DNA of 7,634 nucleotides. Origin: an uncultured Alistipes sp. (GTDB lineage: Bacteria > Bacteroidota > Bacteroidia > Bacteroidales > Rikenellaceae). The stretch spans positions 1 to 7,634 of the forward strand of contig CAMWGZ010000054.1 of the NCBI GenBank assembly GCA_947173915.1, read 5' to 3'. This document shows, one piece after another, positions 1 to 4,995 of this stretch. The notes beneath the pieces are model-generated. The model did not search any database. It was not told the origin of the DNA and saw nothing but the letters and a program-made list of their open reading frames with translations. A program made the position numbers and the translations under genes. Within the stretch, counting starts at the first letter, position 1; the number at the start of each line of letters is the position of its first letter.

Positions 1-48
1 TCATAGTTTTTCGTTCTTTAAAATAATTTTTCTCAACGTTTTTACGCG

Positions 49-77
49 CAAAGATACCCCAAAAATCCCGGTGCAAA
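49..77 (-). promoter_or_regulatory. Leftward Bacteroidetes-type promoter for a gene beyond the left edge
   Basis: Read on the minus strand, positions 56-49 are TATCTTTG, an exact match to the Bacteroidetes -7 consensus TAnnTTTG. A TTTG at 77-74 could be the -33 element, although the 17-base spacer is shorter than that of the other promoters here. Downstream, the minus strand reads ATGA at positions 4-1 after an A-rich leader, so a leftward gene may start exactly at the window edge. Only one codon of it would be visible, so no product can be named. Confidence 0.5.
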
Positions 78-97
78 ATCTCTTTTCGGGGAACAAA

Positions 98-131
98 ATT
101 GTCACTTTTCGGAATCTTTAAATTATCTTTG
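98..131 (+). promoter_or_regulatory. Promoter of the AraC-family gene
   Basis: TATCTTTG at 124-131 matches the Bacteroidetes -7 consensus exactly. ATTG at 98-101 is a possible -33 element with a 22-base spacer. Transcription would start near 135, giving a leader of about 55 bases before the ATG at 190. The whole 1-189 region is A/T-rich compared with the genes and carries back-to-back promoters, so the AraC-type regulator could act on both directions; that role is inference. Confidence 0.6.
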
Positions 132-189
132 CCCGGATAATAATCGGCAGATTGTTCCGTTTGTTCACAAATAAGAAACGATTTGAAGT

Positions 190-1032
190 ATGTCCGCAAC
201 GAACCCCCTGATCGTCTCCGAAGAAGAGCCTTTCGCGGTCGGCAAGACCAATCTGGCCTTCTTCCTCAACAACCCCGTCCGCTGCGAAGGCGGTGCGGTG
301 CTGCTCTGCCGCAGCGGCTCGGCGGAGATGACGCTCGACCTGCGCCGCAGCACGATACGCCCCGACACGGTCGTATTCATACTGCCCGACACGCTGCTGA
401 TGATCTCCGAAAGCTCGCCCGACTTCGAAATGTCGTACTGCGCCTTCACGCACGCCATTTTCAGCGAGGTCTGCTTCCGGCTGGAGCCTTCGTTCTTCCG
501 CTTCATCGGCGCATCGCCCTTTTCGCTCATCGACCGCACGGAGTCCCGCAACTTCGACTTCTGGTTCGAGACGATGGAATACTCCTTCCGGGACCGGGAG
601 AACATGTTCCGCATGACGATCTTCAAAAACAGACTCCAGAACACCTTTCTGGAGATGTACGACAAGATCCAGCGCAAGGTAACCTCCCTCTGCCCGACCA
701 CCTCGGACCGCCAGACGGAGCTGTTCCACAAATTCATCTCGCTGGTGCACGACCACTGCGCCCGGGAGCGCGAAGTGGCCTTCTACGCCGACCGGCTCTG
801 CATCTCGCCCCGCTACCTCTCGGCCATCGTGCGGCGCATTACCCACCACTCGGCCAAGGAGCTGATCGACCGGACCGTGATCATGGACATCAAGGTCCTC
901 CTGCAGAGTACCTCCCTGCCGATTCAGGAGATCGCCTACCGGATGCACTTTCCCGACCAGTCCTACCTGGGGCGCTACTTCAAGAAGCACACGGGTCTCG
1001 CGCCGACGCTCTTCCGGCAGCAATCCCGATAA
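190..1032 (+). CDS. AraC-family transcriptional regulator
   Basis: The 280-residue product has the usual two-part AraC layout. Residues about 15-160 form a divergent N-terminal sensing/dimerisation region with the beta-rich look of a cupin-type domain, and I cannot name its ligand. The C-terminal 100 residues form the paired helix-turn-helix DNA-binding domain: first HTH near 196-216 (FYADRLCISPRYLSAIVRR), second near 243-269, ending in the family hallmark around SYLGRYFKKHTGLAP (258-272). The ATG at 190 is the first good start after the promoter at 124-131; the ribosome site is weak (TTTGAAGT). The protein should be a soluble cytoplasmic DNA-binding regulator. Targets are unknown; candidates are its own divergent promoter, the leftward gene, and less likely the cyclase gene downstream, which has its own -7 box. 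Family assignment is secure, function specific to this copy is not. Confidence 0.9.
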   Translation: MSATNPLIVSEEEPFAVGKTNLAFFLNNPVRCEGGAVLLCRSGSAEMTLDLRRSTIRPDTVVFILPDTLLMISESSPDFEMSYCAFTHAIFSEVCFRLEPSFFRFIGASPFSLIDRTESRNFDFWFETMEYSFRDRENMFRMTIFKNRLQNTFLEMYDKIQRKVTSLCPTTSDRQTELFHKFISLVHDHCAREREVAFYADRLCISPRYLSAIVRRITHHSAKELIDRTVIMDIKVLLQSTSLPIQEIAYRMHFPDQSYLGRYFKKHTGLAPTLFRQQSR

Positions 1033-1034
1033 GC

Positions 1035-1062
1035 GGCGGATGCGGGCACCGTCCCGTCCGCC
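1035..1062 (+). terminator. Possible weak terminator hairpin after the AraC gene
   Basis: Right after the TAA stop (1030-1032), GGCGGA at 1035-1040 pairs with TCCGCC at 1057-1062. An inner GGG/CCC (1044-1046 with 1053-1055) continues the stem past a bulge. No T-tract follows, so this may only be a GC-rich hairpin or transcript end-stabiliser. The rest of the gap to 1197 is GC-rich and shows no gene. Confidence 0.3.
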
Positions 1063-1197
1063 CCCCGTCCGCCGAGGGCAAAGGCTGCCGACCGCGGAAT
1101 CGCCCCGCGGCAAGGGCGGCCGCACCGCACGGGAAGCGCGAAAAAACTTTACGGCTCAATTCCCGCCGTTCCGCTCCTCTTTTTCGTTTTTTATCCT

Positions 1198-1205
1198 TAT
1201 CTTTG
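1198..1205 (+). promoter_or_regulatory. Probable -7 promoter box for the diadenylate cyclase gene
   Basis: TATCTTTG at 1198-1205 is an exact match to the Bacteroidetes -7 consensus and lies in a short T-rich stretch (1177-1206) inside an otherwise GC-rich gap. No clear TTTG sits about 20 bases upstream, so the -33 element is weak. Transcription from here would give a 5' leader of about 115-120 bases before the ATG at 1332. I see no riboswitch-like fold that I can name in that leader. Confidence 0.55.
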
Positions 1206-1331
1206 TTCCCGCAAATCCGTTCGGCCCGGCGCAACGCCGGGACTGGAGGGAGGCAGCGGCCGCCGCAACGCTTTCGCCGCGCAGCCCCTCGCCCGCCGAA
1301 CGGAGCGCGAACAACGAACACAAAGAGCGTC

Positions 1332-2135
1332 ATGGGATTCATTCCGTTCAATTTCATCGACCTGATCGACATTATTCTGGTCGCAGCCATCCTCTTCTGG
1401 ATCTACCGTGCCACGCGGGGGACGAACGCCCCCTATATCATCACGGGCATCATCATGATCTACCTGATGTGGGTGGTCGTGCGCACGCTCAACATGGAGC
1501 TGCTCTCCAGCATCCTCGGGCAGTTCGTCAGCGTCGGCGTGATCGGCATGCTCATCGTCTTCCAGCCCGAGATACGCCGCTTCCTCCAAATGATCGGCAT
1601 GCGCCAGAAAGGGCTCAACTTCATCTCGCGCATCTTTACCCGCAACAACTCGACCTCGACCCACATCATCGCCCCGATCGTGACGGCCTGCCGCGAAATG
1701 GCCGCAACGAAGACCGGCGCACTGATCGTGATCGGCCGTCAGAGCGATCTGAAACTCATTACCGAGGGCGGTATCGCCATCGACGCGCGCATCTCCACCC
1801 CGCTGCTCGAAAACATCTTCTTCAAGAATGCGCCGCTGCACGACGGAGCCGTCGTGATCGAAGGCGACCGGATCGTGGCGGCGAAGTGCATCCTGCCCGT
1901 AACGCAGAGCGACGTTCCCAAGTCCTACGGCACGCGCCACCGCGCGGCCATCGGCATGAGCGAGATCTCCGATGCGATCATCCTGGTGGTCTCGGAAGAG
2001 ACGGGCGGCATCTCCATCGCCCAGAACGGCACGCTGACCCGCGACATCGCCCCGGAGGAGCTGACCCGCATCCTCCAGCACAACTTCGACACCGGCCACA
2101 AGAAAAAACACGCCCGGCAGCGTGCCGACCGATAA
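1332..2135 (+). CDS. cdaA: Membrane diadenylate cyclase, CdaA/DacA type (c-di-AMP synthase)
   Basis: The 267-residue protein matches CdaA in layout and length: three hydrophobic helices at about residues 10-25, 35-52 and 60-77, then a cytoplasmic DAC (DisA_N) domain from about 95 to 255. The catalytic signatures are intact: DGAVVIEGD at 171-179 and GTRHRAAIG at 200-208, followed by SEETGGIS at 221-228. The family condenses two ATP into c-di-AMP, a messenger controlling potassium and osmotic balance and cell-wall homeostasis. The ATG at 1332 was chosen because it begins exactly at the N-terminal membrane segment; the same frame stays open far upstream but overlaps the AraC gene and has no coding character there. 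The tail is basic (KKKHARQRADR). In many Bacteroidetes I recall folP lying next to this gene; here an AraC regulator is the neighbour. No CdaR-like regulator is adjacent. A strong terminator follows 34 bases after the stop. Confidence 0.95.
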   Translation: MGFIPFNFIDLIDIILVAAILFWIYRATRGTNAPYIITGIIMIYLMWVVVRTLNMELLSSILGQFVSVGVIGMLIVFQPEIRRFLQMIGMRQKGLNFISRIFTRNNSTSTHIIAPIVTACREMAATKTGALIVIGRQSDLKLITEGGIAIDARISTPLLENIFFKNAPLHDGAVVIEGDRIVAAKCILPVTQSDVPKSYGTRHRAAIGMSEISDAIILVVSEETGGISIAQNGTLTRDIAPEELTRILQHNFDTGHKKKHARQRADR

Positions 2136-2169
2136 CCGAAAAGCACTTCCGCTCCGCGCAACGATACCT

Positions 2170-2214
2170 CCGCCGCCCGTCATGCTCCCCGAGAGCCGAC
2201 GGGCGGCGGTTTTT
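2170..2214 (+). terminator. Strong intrinsic terminator after cdaA
   Basis: CCGCCGCCCGTC at 2170-2181 is perfectly complementary to GACGGGCGGCGG at 2198-2209, a 12-bp GC-rich stem around a 16-base loop. TTTTT at 2210-2214 follows immediately. This is the classical Rho-independent layout on the plus strand and separates cdaA from the downstream cassette. Confidence 0.9.
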
Positions 2215-2325
2215 CGTGCCCGTTCCTCCCGACAGCTCCTCCCTCCTCTCTTTCGAGAACGCCATCCGCCGCACCTCCCGCCGCACACGGCGGCCTCGGC
2301 CCGGAGGCAGTCTCCCCGACATCGT

Positions 2326-2367
2326 GCGCACCGCCGGGCGCATGATGCCCCCGGTGCGCGGCATGAT
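2326..2367. repeat. Inverted repeat plus CATGAT direct repeat upstream of the cassette promoter
   Basis: GCGCACCG at 2326-2333 pairs perfectly with CGGTGCGC at 2352-2359, and GGGC (2336-2339) with GCCC (2347-2350) can extend the stem. CATGAT occurs at 2341-2346 in the loop and again at 2362-2367, exactly 21 bases apart, about two helical turns. The element ends 11 bases before the TTTG of the promoter at 2378. It could be an operator, or a leftover hairpin; nothing beyond position and symmetry supports a role. Confidence 0.4.
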
Positions 2368-2377
2368 AAAACCGCGA

Positions 2378-2409
2378 TTTGCAAAAGGTGCGCAGCGCCC
2401 CTAACTTCG
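2378..2409 (+). promoter_or_regulatory. Promoter of the glucosaminidase cassette
   Basis: TTTG at 2378-2381, a 20-base spacer and TAACTTCG at 2402-2409 fit the Bacteroidetes -33/-7 pattern (TTTG, TAnnTTTG) with one mismatch in the -7 box. The leader to the ATG at 2438 would be about 25 bases and is A-rich just before the start, as is common in this phylum. It gives the three downstream genes a transcript independent of cdaA. Confidence 0.6.
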
Positions 2410-2437
2410 TTCCGACAAACCGCAAAACAAGAACATC

Positions 2438-3019
2438 ATGAAACCGACCGGAAACACGGCAACCCATCCTGCGGCCAACGCGCGCCGCACGACGATCAAT
2501 GTATCGGGACGCTCCCCGACGACTCCCGCGGCATTCAAGCGCACCTACTACCCCGCCATCGAACGCCTCTGCGCCGAAACGGGACTCTCCCCGCTCTTCG
2601 TCGCGGCACAGGCCGCACTCGAAAGCGGCTGGGGAGCGCACGCAATCGGCAACAACCTCTTCGGCATCACGGCCGACAGGCGGTGGAAGGGTCCCCGCCG
2701 GATCGTTACGACGACCGAATACCGGAACGACGACCGCGGCAGCGCAGAGTTCGTCCGCGTACACTCGGTCACGCAGCTGCCCGACGGACGCTACCGCTAC
2801 GTCGTGGACCGGGCCTTCCGCGACTACGCCACGGTCGAGGAGTGTCTGCGCGACCACTTCCGCGTCCTCTCCTCCGAACGCTACCGCCAGGCGATGCAGT
2901 ACCGCGACCAGGTGCGCCGGTTCGCCTACGAAATCGCGCGGGCCGGTTACTGTACGGCCGACCCGACACATTATGCCGACTCCATCGACGCAATTGCACG
3001 GATGATCGAACGGCTCTGA
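2438..3019 (+). CDS. GH73/FlgJ-like glucosaminidase (endolysin-like peptidoglycan hydrolase)
   Basis: The 193-residue protein is essentially one lytic domain. Residues 33-60 (FKRTYYPAIERLCAETGLSP and following) lead into AQAALESGWG at 57-66, in which Glu62 is the expected catalytic acid, then GNNLFGI at 71-77. The region YCTADPTHYADSI (171-183) matches the conserved C-terminal part of the family. Such enzymes cut the glycan backbone of peptidoglycan at N-acetylglucosamine. There is no signal peptide, membrane segment or cell-wall binding domain: the first 30 residues are polar, Thr/Pro/Ala-rich and probably disordered. A leaderless hydrolase needs help to reach the wall, which fits a phage-type endolysin released by a holin. 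It is the first gene of a three-gene cassette, 19 bases ahead of the next. A domesticated or remodelling role is possible. Family is secure; the phage origin is inference. Confidence 0.87.
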   Translation: MKPTGNTATHPAANARRTTINVSGRSPTTPAAFKRTYYPAIERLCAETGLSPLFVAAQAALESGWGAHAIGNNLFGITADRRWKGPRRIVTTTEYRNDDRGSAEFVRVHSVTQLPDGRYRYVVDRAFRDYATVEECLRDHFRVLSSERYRQAMQYRDQVRRFAYEIARAGYCTADPTHYADSIDAIARMIERL

Positions 3020-3038
3020 AACACAACGGAAGGAAGCA

Positions 3039-3605
3039 ATGGAAGAGGGAACGACACAGCTGCTGACCTGGGCGCTGCCGAGCGGATTTCTGTCGTCGCT
3101 CATCACGTGGATCGTCTCCCGCAGGCGGCGCAACAACGACTTTCTCGCCGCGTTGCAGCGCTCCATCGACCTGCTGAGCGAGAAATACACCGGCACGCTC
3201 AACGAAAACATACGCCTGCAGGCCGACAACGCCCGGCTGCTGGCCAACCAGAAAATCATGGAGGAGAAGATCGACTCGCTCAACAGCAAGATCGACCGAC
3301 TGACCCGCCGACTGAATCGACTGCAACATGAAAAACCGAATCGGGGGACTCCCCCTGGGGCTGCTCCTCATCGCGACGATGACGGACTGCACGACGACGC
3401 GAAGCGTCACGACCGAGGCAACACGACACGACGACCGACACCGCACCACGCAGCGGGAAGAGGCACGCGAGAGCGTCTCGCACCATACGGCAGACCGTCT
3501 GCGGCAGGAGGAGCGGACGGATACGACGACGATCCGGCTGTTCCGCTCGGAGCCGGTCGCAGCGGAGCGGAGCGAGATGACGATTCCGATCCGCAGCCTC
3601 CTTGA
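3039..3605 (+). CDS. Small membrane coiled-coil protein, holin-like candidate, with a suspect C-terminal extension
   Basis: Residues 1-100 look genuine: an acidic N-terminus, one hydrophobic segment at about 8-27 (LLTWALPSGFLSSLITWIV), the basic cluster RRRR at 28-31, then a heptad-rich coiled coil to about residue 97. By the positive-inside rule the N-terminus faces out and the coiled coil lies in the cytoplasm. This shape matches small proteins next to hydrolases in Bacteroidetes prophages, often called holin-like; I recall the pattern but cannot prove function. The ribosome site is good (AGGA, 4 bases before the ATG). Beyond residue 97 the frame runs through the next gene for 278 bases to the stop at 3603-3605. 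That tail (Asp, Arg, Pro, Gly-rich) has poor codon phase compared with the frame starting at 3328, so the functional protein may be about 100 residues, with a lost stop or a frame error near 3328. Confidence 0.7.
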   Translation: MEEGTTQLLTWALPSGFLSSLITWIVSRRRRNNDFLAALQRSIDLLSEKYTGTLNENIRLQADNARLLANQKIMEEKIDSLNSKIDRLTRRLNRLQHEKPNRGTPPGAAPHRDDDGLHDDAKRHDRGNTTRRPTPHHAAGRGTRERLAPYGRPSAAGGADGYDDDPAVPLGAGRSGAERDDDSDPQPP

Positions 3606-3996
3606 GCTGCCCGAAGGGGCAAAATACAGCGCCCGGGAGGGACGGGCGAGCGTCGAGGCCGAACGGCGCGGCGACGGGATCGTCATCCGGGGTGCGTGCG
3701 ACAGCATCGCCCGCCGGAGCATCCGCATCGAACGGCAGGTGGCCCGACAGCGGAGCACGACCGACACCCTGCGGCAGCATCGCGTCGAAGCGGCCCGGAG
3801 ACAACAGCGGACGGACTCGCTGGCAAGGAGCGAAACGGAGTCGCTCCGGCAGGAGGAGCAGAGGAAGCGTCCGGCGGCACGGCCCCTCGGGTGGCTGTTC
3901 GCAGGGGTTCTCGCCGGAGCGACGGCCGCAGTGCTGCTGCGGAGGTACTCGCCCCTCAAAGCACTCGTCTCGCGGCTCACGACGGGAGGGCGATAA
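3328..3996 (+). CDS. Spanin-like envelope protein: lipoprotein-like N-terminus and C-terminal membrane helix
   Basis: The 222-residue protein starts with a short basic end and hydrophobic core (LPLGLLLIATM, 8-18) followed by Cys21, a lipoprotein-like signal. The residue before the Cys is Asp, which is unfavourable in a standard lipobox. After Cys21 comes a long, very polar, Arg/Glu/Thr-rich stretch (22-183) without globular features. It may be helical in parts, around 125-180. A single hydrophobic helix follows at 186-204 (PLGWLFAGVLAGATAAVLL), then a basic tail. N-terminal lipid plus C-terminal membrane helix is the layout of unimolecular spanins, which bridge outer and inner membrane at the end of phage lysis. 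Its place after a glucosaminidase and a holin-like gene supports this. Codons here end strongly in G or C, marking this as the true frame of the overlap. It could instead be an unrelated envelope protein; sequence recognition is weak. Confidence 0.7.
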   Translation: MKNRIGGLPLGLLLIATMTDCTTTRSVTTEATRHDDRHRTTQREEARESVSHHTADRLRQEERTDTTTIRLFRSEPVAAERSEMTIPIRSLLELPEGAKYSAREGRASVEAERRGDGIVIRGACDSIARRSIRIERQVARQRSTTDTLRQHRVEAARRQQRTDSLARSETESLRQEEQRKRPAARPLGWLFAGVLAGATAAVLLRRYSPLKALVSRLTTGGR

Positions 3997-4016
3997 CCTC
4001 GCCCGCAACAACAACA

Positions 4017-4038
4017 TCTCCCCCGCTGCGAGGGGAGA
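4017..4038. terminator. Minor hairpin after the cassette
   Basis: TCTCCCC at 4017-4023 pairs with GGGGAGA at 4032-4038 around an 8-base loop. It lies 21 bases after the stop of the spanin-like gene and immediately before the larger hairpin at 4048. There is no T-tract, so it may simply assist the neighbouring hairpin. Confidence 0.35.
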
Positions 4039-4047
4039 ACAAATAGG

Positions 4048-4082
4048 ACAAGAGGCTAGCGATTCGATCGCGAGCCTCTTGT
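4048..4082. terminator. Long hairpin between convergent genes, probable bidirectional terminator
   Basis: ACAAGAGGCT (4048-4057) and AGCCTCTTGT (4073-4082) form a perfect 10-bp stem. After one A/G mismatch, GCGAT (4059-4063) and ATCGC (4067-4071) add 5 bp, closing on a 3-base TCG loop. It sits between the plus-strand cassette ending at 3996 and the minus-strand operon ending at 4135, the expected place for a shared terminator. Flanking T-runs are short on both strands (TGTT after it on the plus strand; ATTTGTT on the minus strand), so efficiency is uncertain. Confidence 0.65.
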
Positions 4083-4134
4083 GTTGATAGATACCCCCGG
4101 AACTTCCTCCGAAGGATAAAAATTCCGATGCGTC

Positions 4135-4506
4135 TTACTCCTCGACGACTTCGACAGTCTCCTGAGCCTCCGCTGCGGGCAGCTCGGCCTGCGGCATTGC
4201 GGGAGCGATATCTTCGATGAGCACCTTCTCCATCGCAGCGCTTCTGTCGCGCTCGATCTCGGCATTGCTCGTCGCCACCAGTCCGCGGTCCATCGCCAGC
4301 GTGGCCAACAGGCTCAGCGCGAAGATCACGGCAGCCATCGTCCAGGTAAACTTCTCCAGAAAATCGGAAGTCTGACGGACACCCATGACCTGGTTCGAAG
4401 CACCGAAATTGGCGGCCATGCCGCTCTTGGGACTCTGCACGAGCACGGCCAGGATGATCAAAATGCTGGCGATCAGAATCAGAATGATACAAAGCGTGTA
4501 TAACAT
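4135..4506 (-). CDS. secG: Preprotein translocase subunit SecG
   Basis: The 123-residue protein has the SecG plan: first membrane helix at about 3-23, the conserved loop VLVQSPKSGMAANFGAS (21-37), a second helix at about 53-73, and a cytoplasmic or polar tail. SecG associates with SecYE and stimulates SecA-driven protein export across the inner membrane. The tail (74-123) is long for the family core and rich in Glu, Ala and Pro, ending in EVVEE; I regard this as common in Bacteroidetes SecG proteins, but that is from memory. It is the last gene of the minus-strand operon, 12 bases after the TPR-like gene. AAGGAT directly abuts the ATG, too close for an ordinary Shine-Dalgarno site. A promoter candidate inside the upstream gene may add independent expression. 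Confidence 0.93.
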   Translation of the reverse strand: MLYTLCIILILIASILIILAVLVQSPKSGMAANFGASNQVMGVRQTSDFLEKFTWTMAAVIFALSLLATLAMDRGLVATSNAEIERDRSAAMEKVLIEDIAPAMPQAELPAAEAQETVEVVEE

Positions 4507-4518
4507 ATCCTTTTTTAT

Positions 4519-4992
4519 TTAATTATTTTTCCCGATTTTGTCTATAAGCGACGCAAAGTAAACACTTTTTTCCGGATTTAACAAACTTAATTTGCGATAA
4601 ATGGCGATCGCCTCCCCGCACAATCCCTGTGCCGCGTAGATTTCGGCCAGCTCCTCGGTAACCAGGTCGTCGTCGCCGCCGATCTCGGCCTCGGTGCGGA
4701 TCTCCTCGGCCGCCCCCTTCTCGTCGGCCACGATCCGGTGGCCCCCCTCGCGCAGGAAGCGGTCGATCAGATCCTGCGGAGCGACCCGGCAAAGCGCCCC
4801 GCGATCGACCTCCACACAACCGTAAGGCAGGGGGCGCGCCGTGGCGACGATCCGCGTCCGCAGATCGGGCACCCCTCCGCGCTGCGCCCGCAGCACCCGC
4901 AACGGCATGAACCACCCGTATCGCCCGATAAGCTCATCGAGCTGCTCGTCGCTCCACCGGCCGGCGGCCGGCCGCATCGTCACGCGCTCCAT
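4519..4992 (-). CDS. Small protein with TPR-like C-terminus, LptE-SecG neighbour
   Basis: The product is 157 residues with no signal peptide or membrane helix. The recognisable part is the C-terminus, about residues 107-152, centred on LVTEELAEIYAAQGLCGEAI and KLSLLNPEKSVYFASLI. This is a single tetratricopeptide-like helical pair followed by a sequence I recall as strongly conserved at the end of small Bacteroidetes TPR proteins. Residues 1-95 are not recognisable: a helical start, then a region with the pattern GCVEVDRGAL (58-67). Such proteins are probably adaptors, but partner and reaction are unknown. The start at 4992 lies 3 bases after the lptE stop; Met6 (4977) is an alternative. The last codons are A/T-rich and carry a promoter candidate for secG. 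Its fixed place between lptE and secG suggests an envelope or export role by association only. Confidence 0.85.
   Translation of the reverse strand: MERVTMRPAAGRWSDEQLDELIGRYGWFMPLRVLRAQRGGVPDLRTRIVATARPLPYGCVEVDRGALCRVAPQDLIDRFLREGGHRIVADEKGAAEEIRTEAEIGGDDDLVTEELAEIYAAQGLCGEAIAIYRKLSLLNPEKSVYFASLIDKIGKNN
4554..4585 (-). promoter_or_regulatory. Candidate internal promoter for secG
   Basis: On the minus strand, TTTG at 4585-4582, a 20-base spacer and TTACTTTG at 4561-4554 match the Bacteroidetes promoter with one mismatch in the -7 box. It lies inside the 3' end of the TPR-like gene, in a marked A/T-rich stretch (about 4510-4600), 47 bases before the secG ATG. The spacer equals that of the cassette promoter at 2378. 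Confidence 0.45.
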
Positions 4993-4995
4993 CGG

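Larger units (their letters stand above)
2136..2437 (+). other. 302-base intergenic region between cdaA and the lysis-like cassette
   Basis: I see no gene here. It holds the cdaA terminator (2170-2214), a 6-bp hairpin CCGCCG/CGGCGG with a CACA loop (2278-2293), a larger hairpin (2326-2359) and a promoter candidate (2378-2409). From 2215 to 2325 the sequence is C-rich with no coding pattern I trust on either strand. Confidence 0.7.

Noticed and set aside
183..1331. Upstream in-frame extension of the diadenylate cyclase frame, open from 183
   Set aside because: It overlaps the AraC gene in another frame, is rich in Arg/Pro/His as expected from a shadow of GC-rich coding DNA, and the conserved CdaA N-terminus starts at 1332.
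1197..2384. 395-codon minus-strand frame opposite cdaA
   Set aside because: Antisense shadow: cdaA motifs on the plus strand are intact, the frame runs through the terminator stem, and no family pattern is visible.
1040..2404. 454-codon plus-strand frame overlapping cdaA
   Set aside because: It lies in the wrong frame relative to the DAC catalytic motifs and reads as Arg/His/Pro-rich shadow sequence through the terminator.
2180..3980. Long minus-strand frames opposite the glucosaminidase cassette (2180-3289 and 2769-3980)
   Set aside because: They oppose genes with recognisable domains, are Arg/Ser/Cys-rich, and have no plausible promoter or ribosome site.
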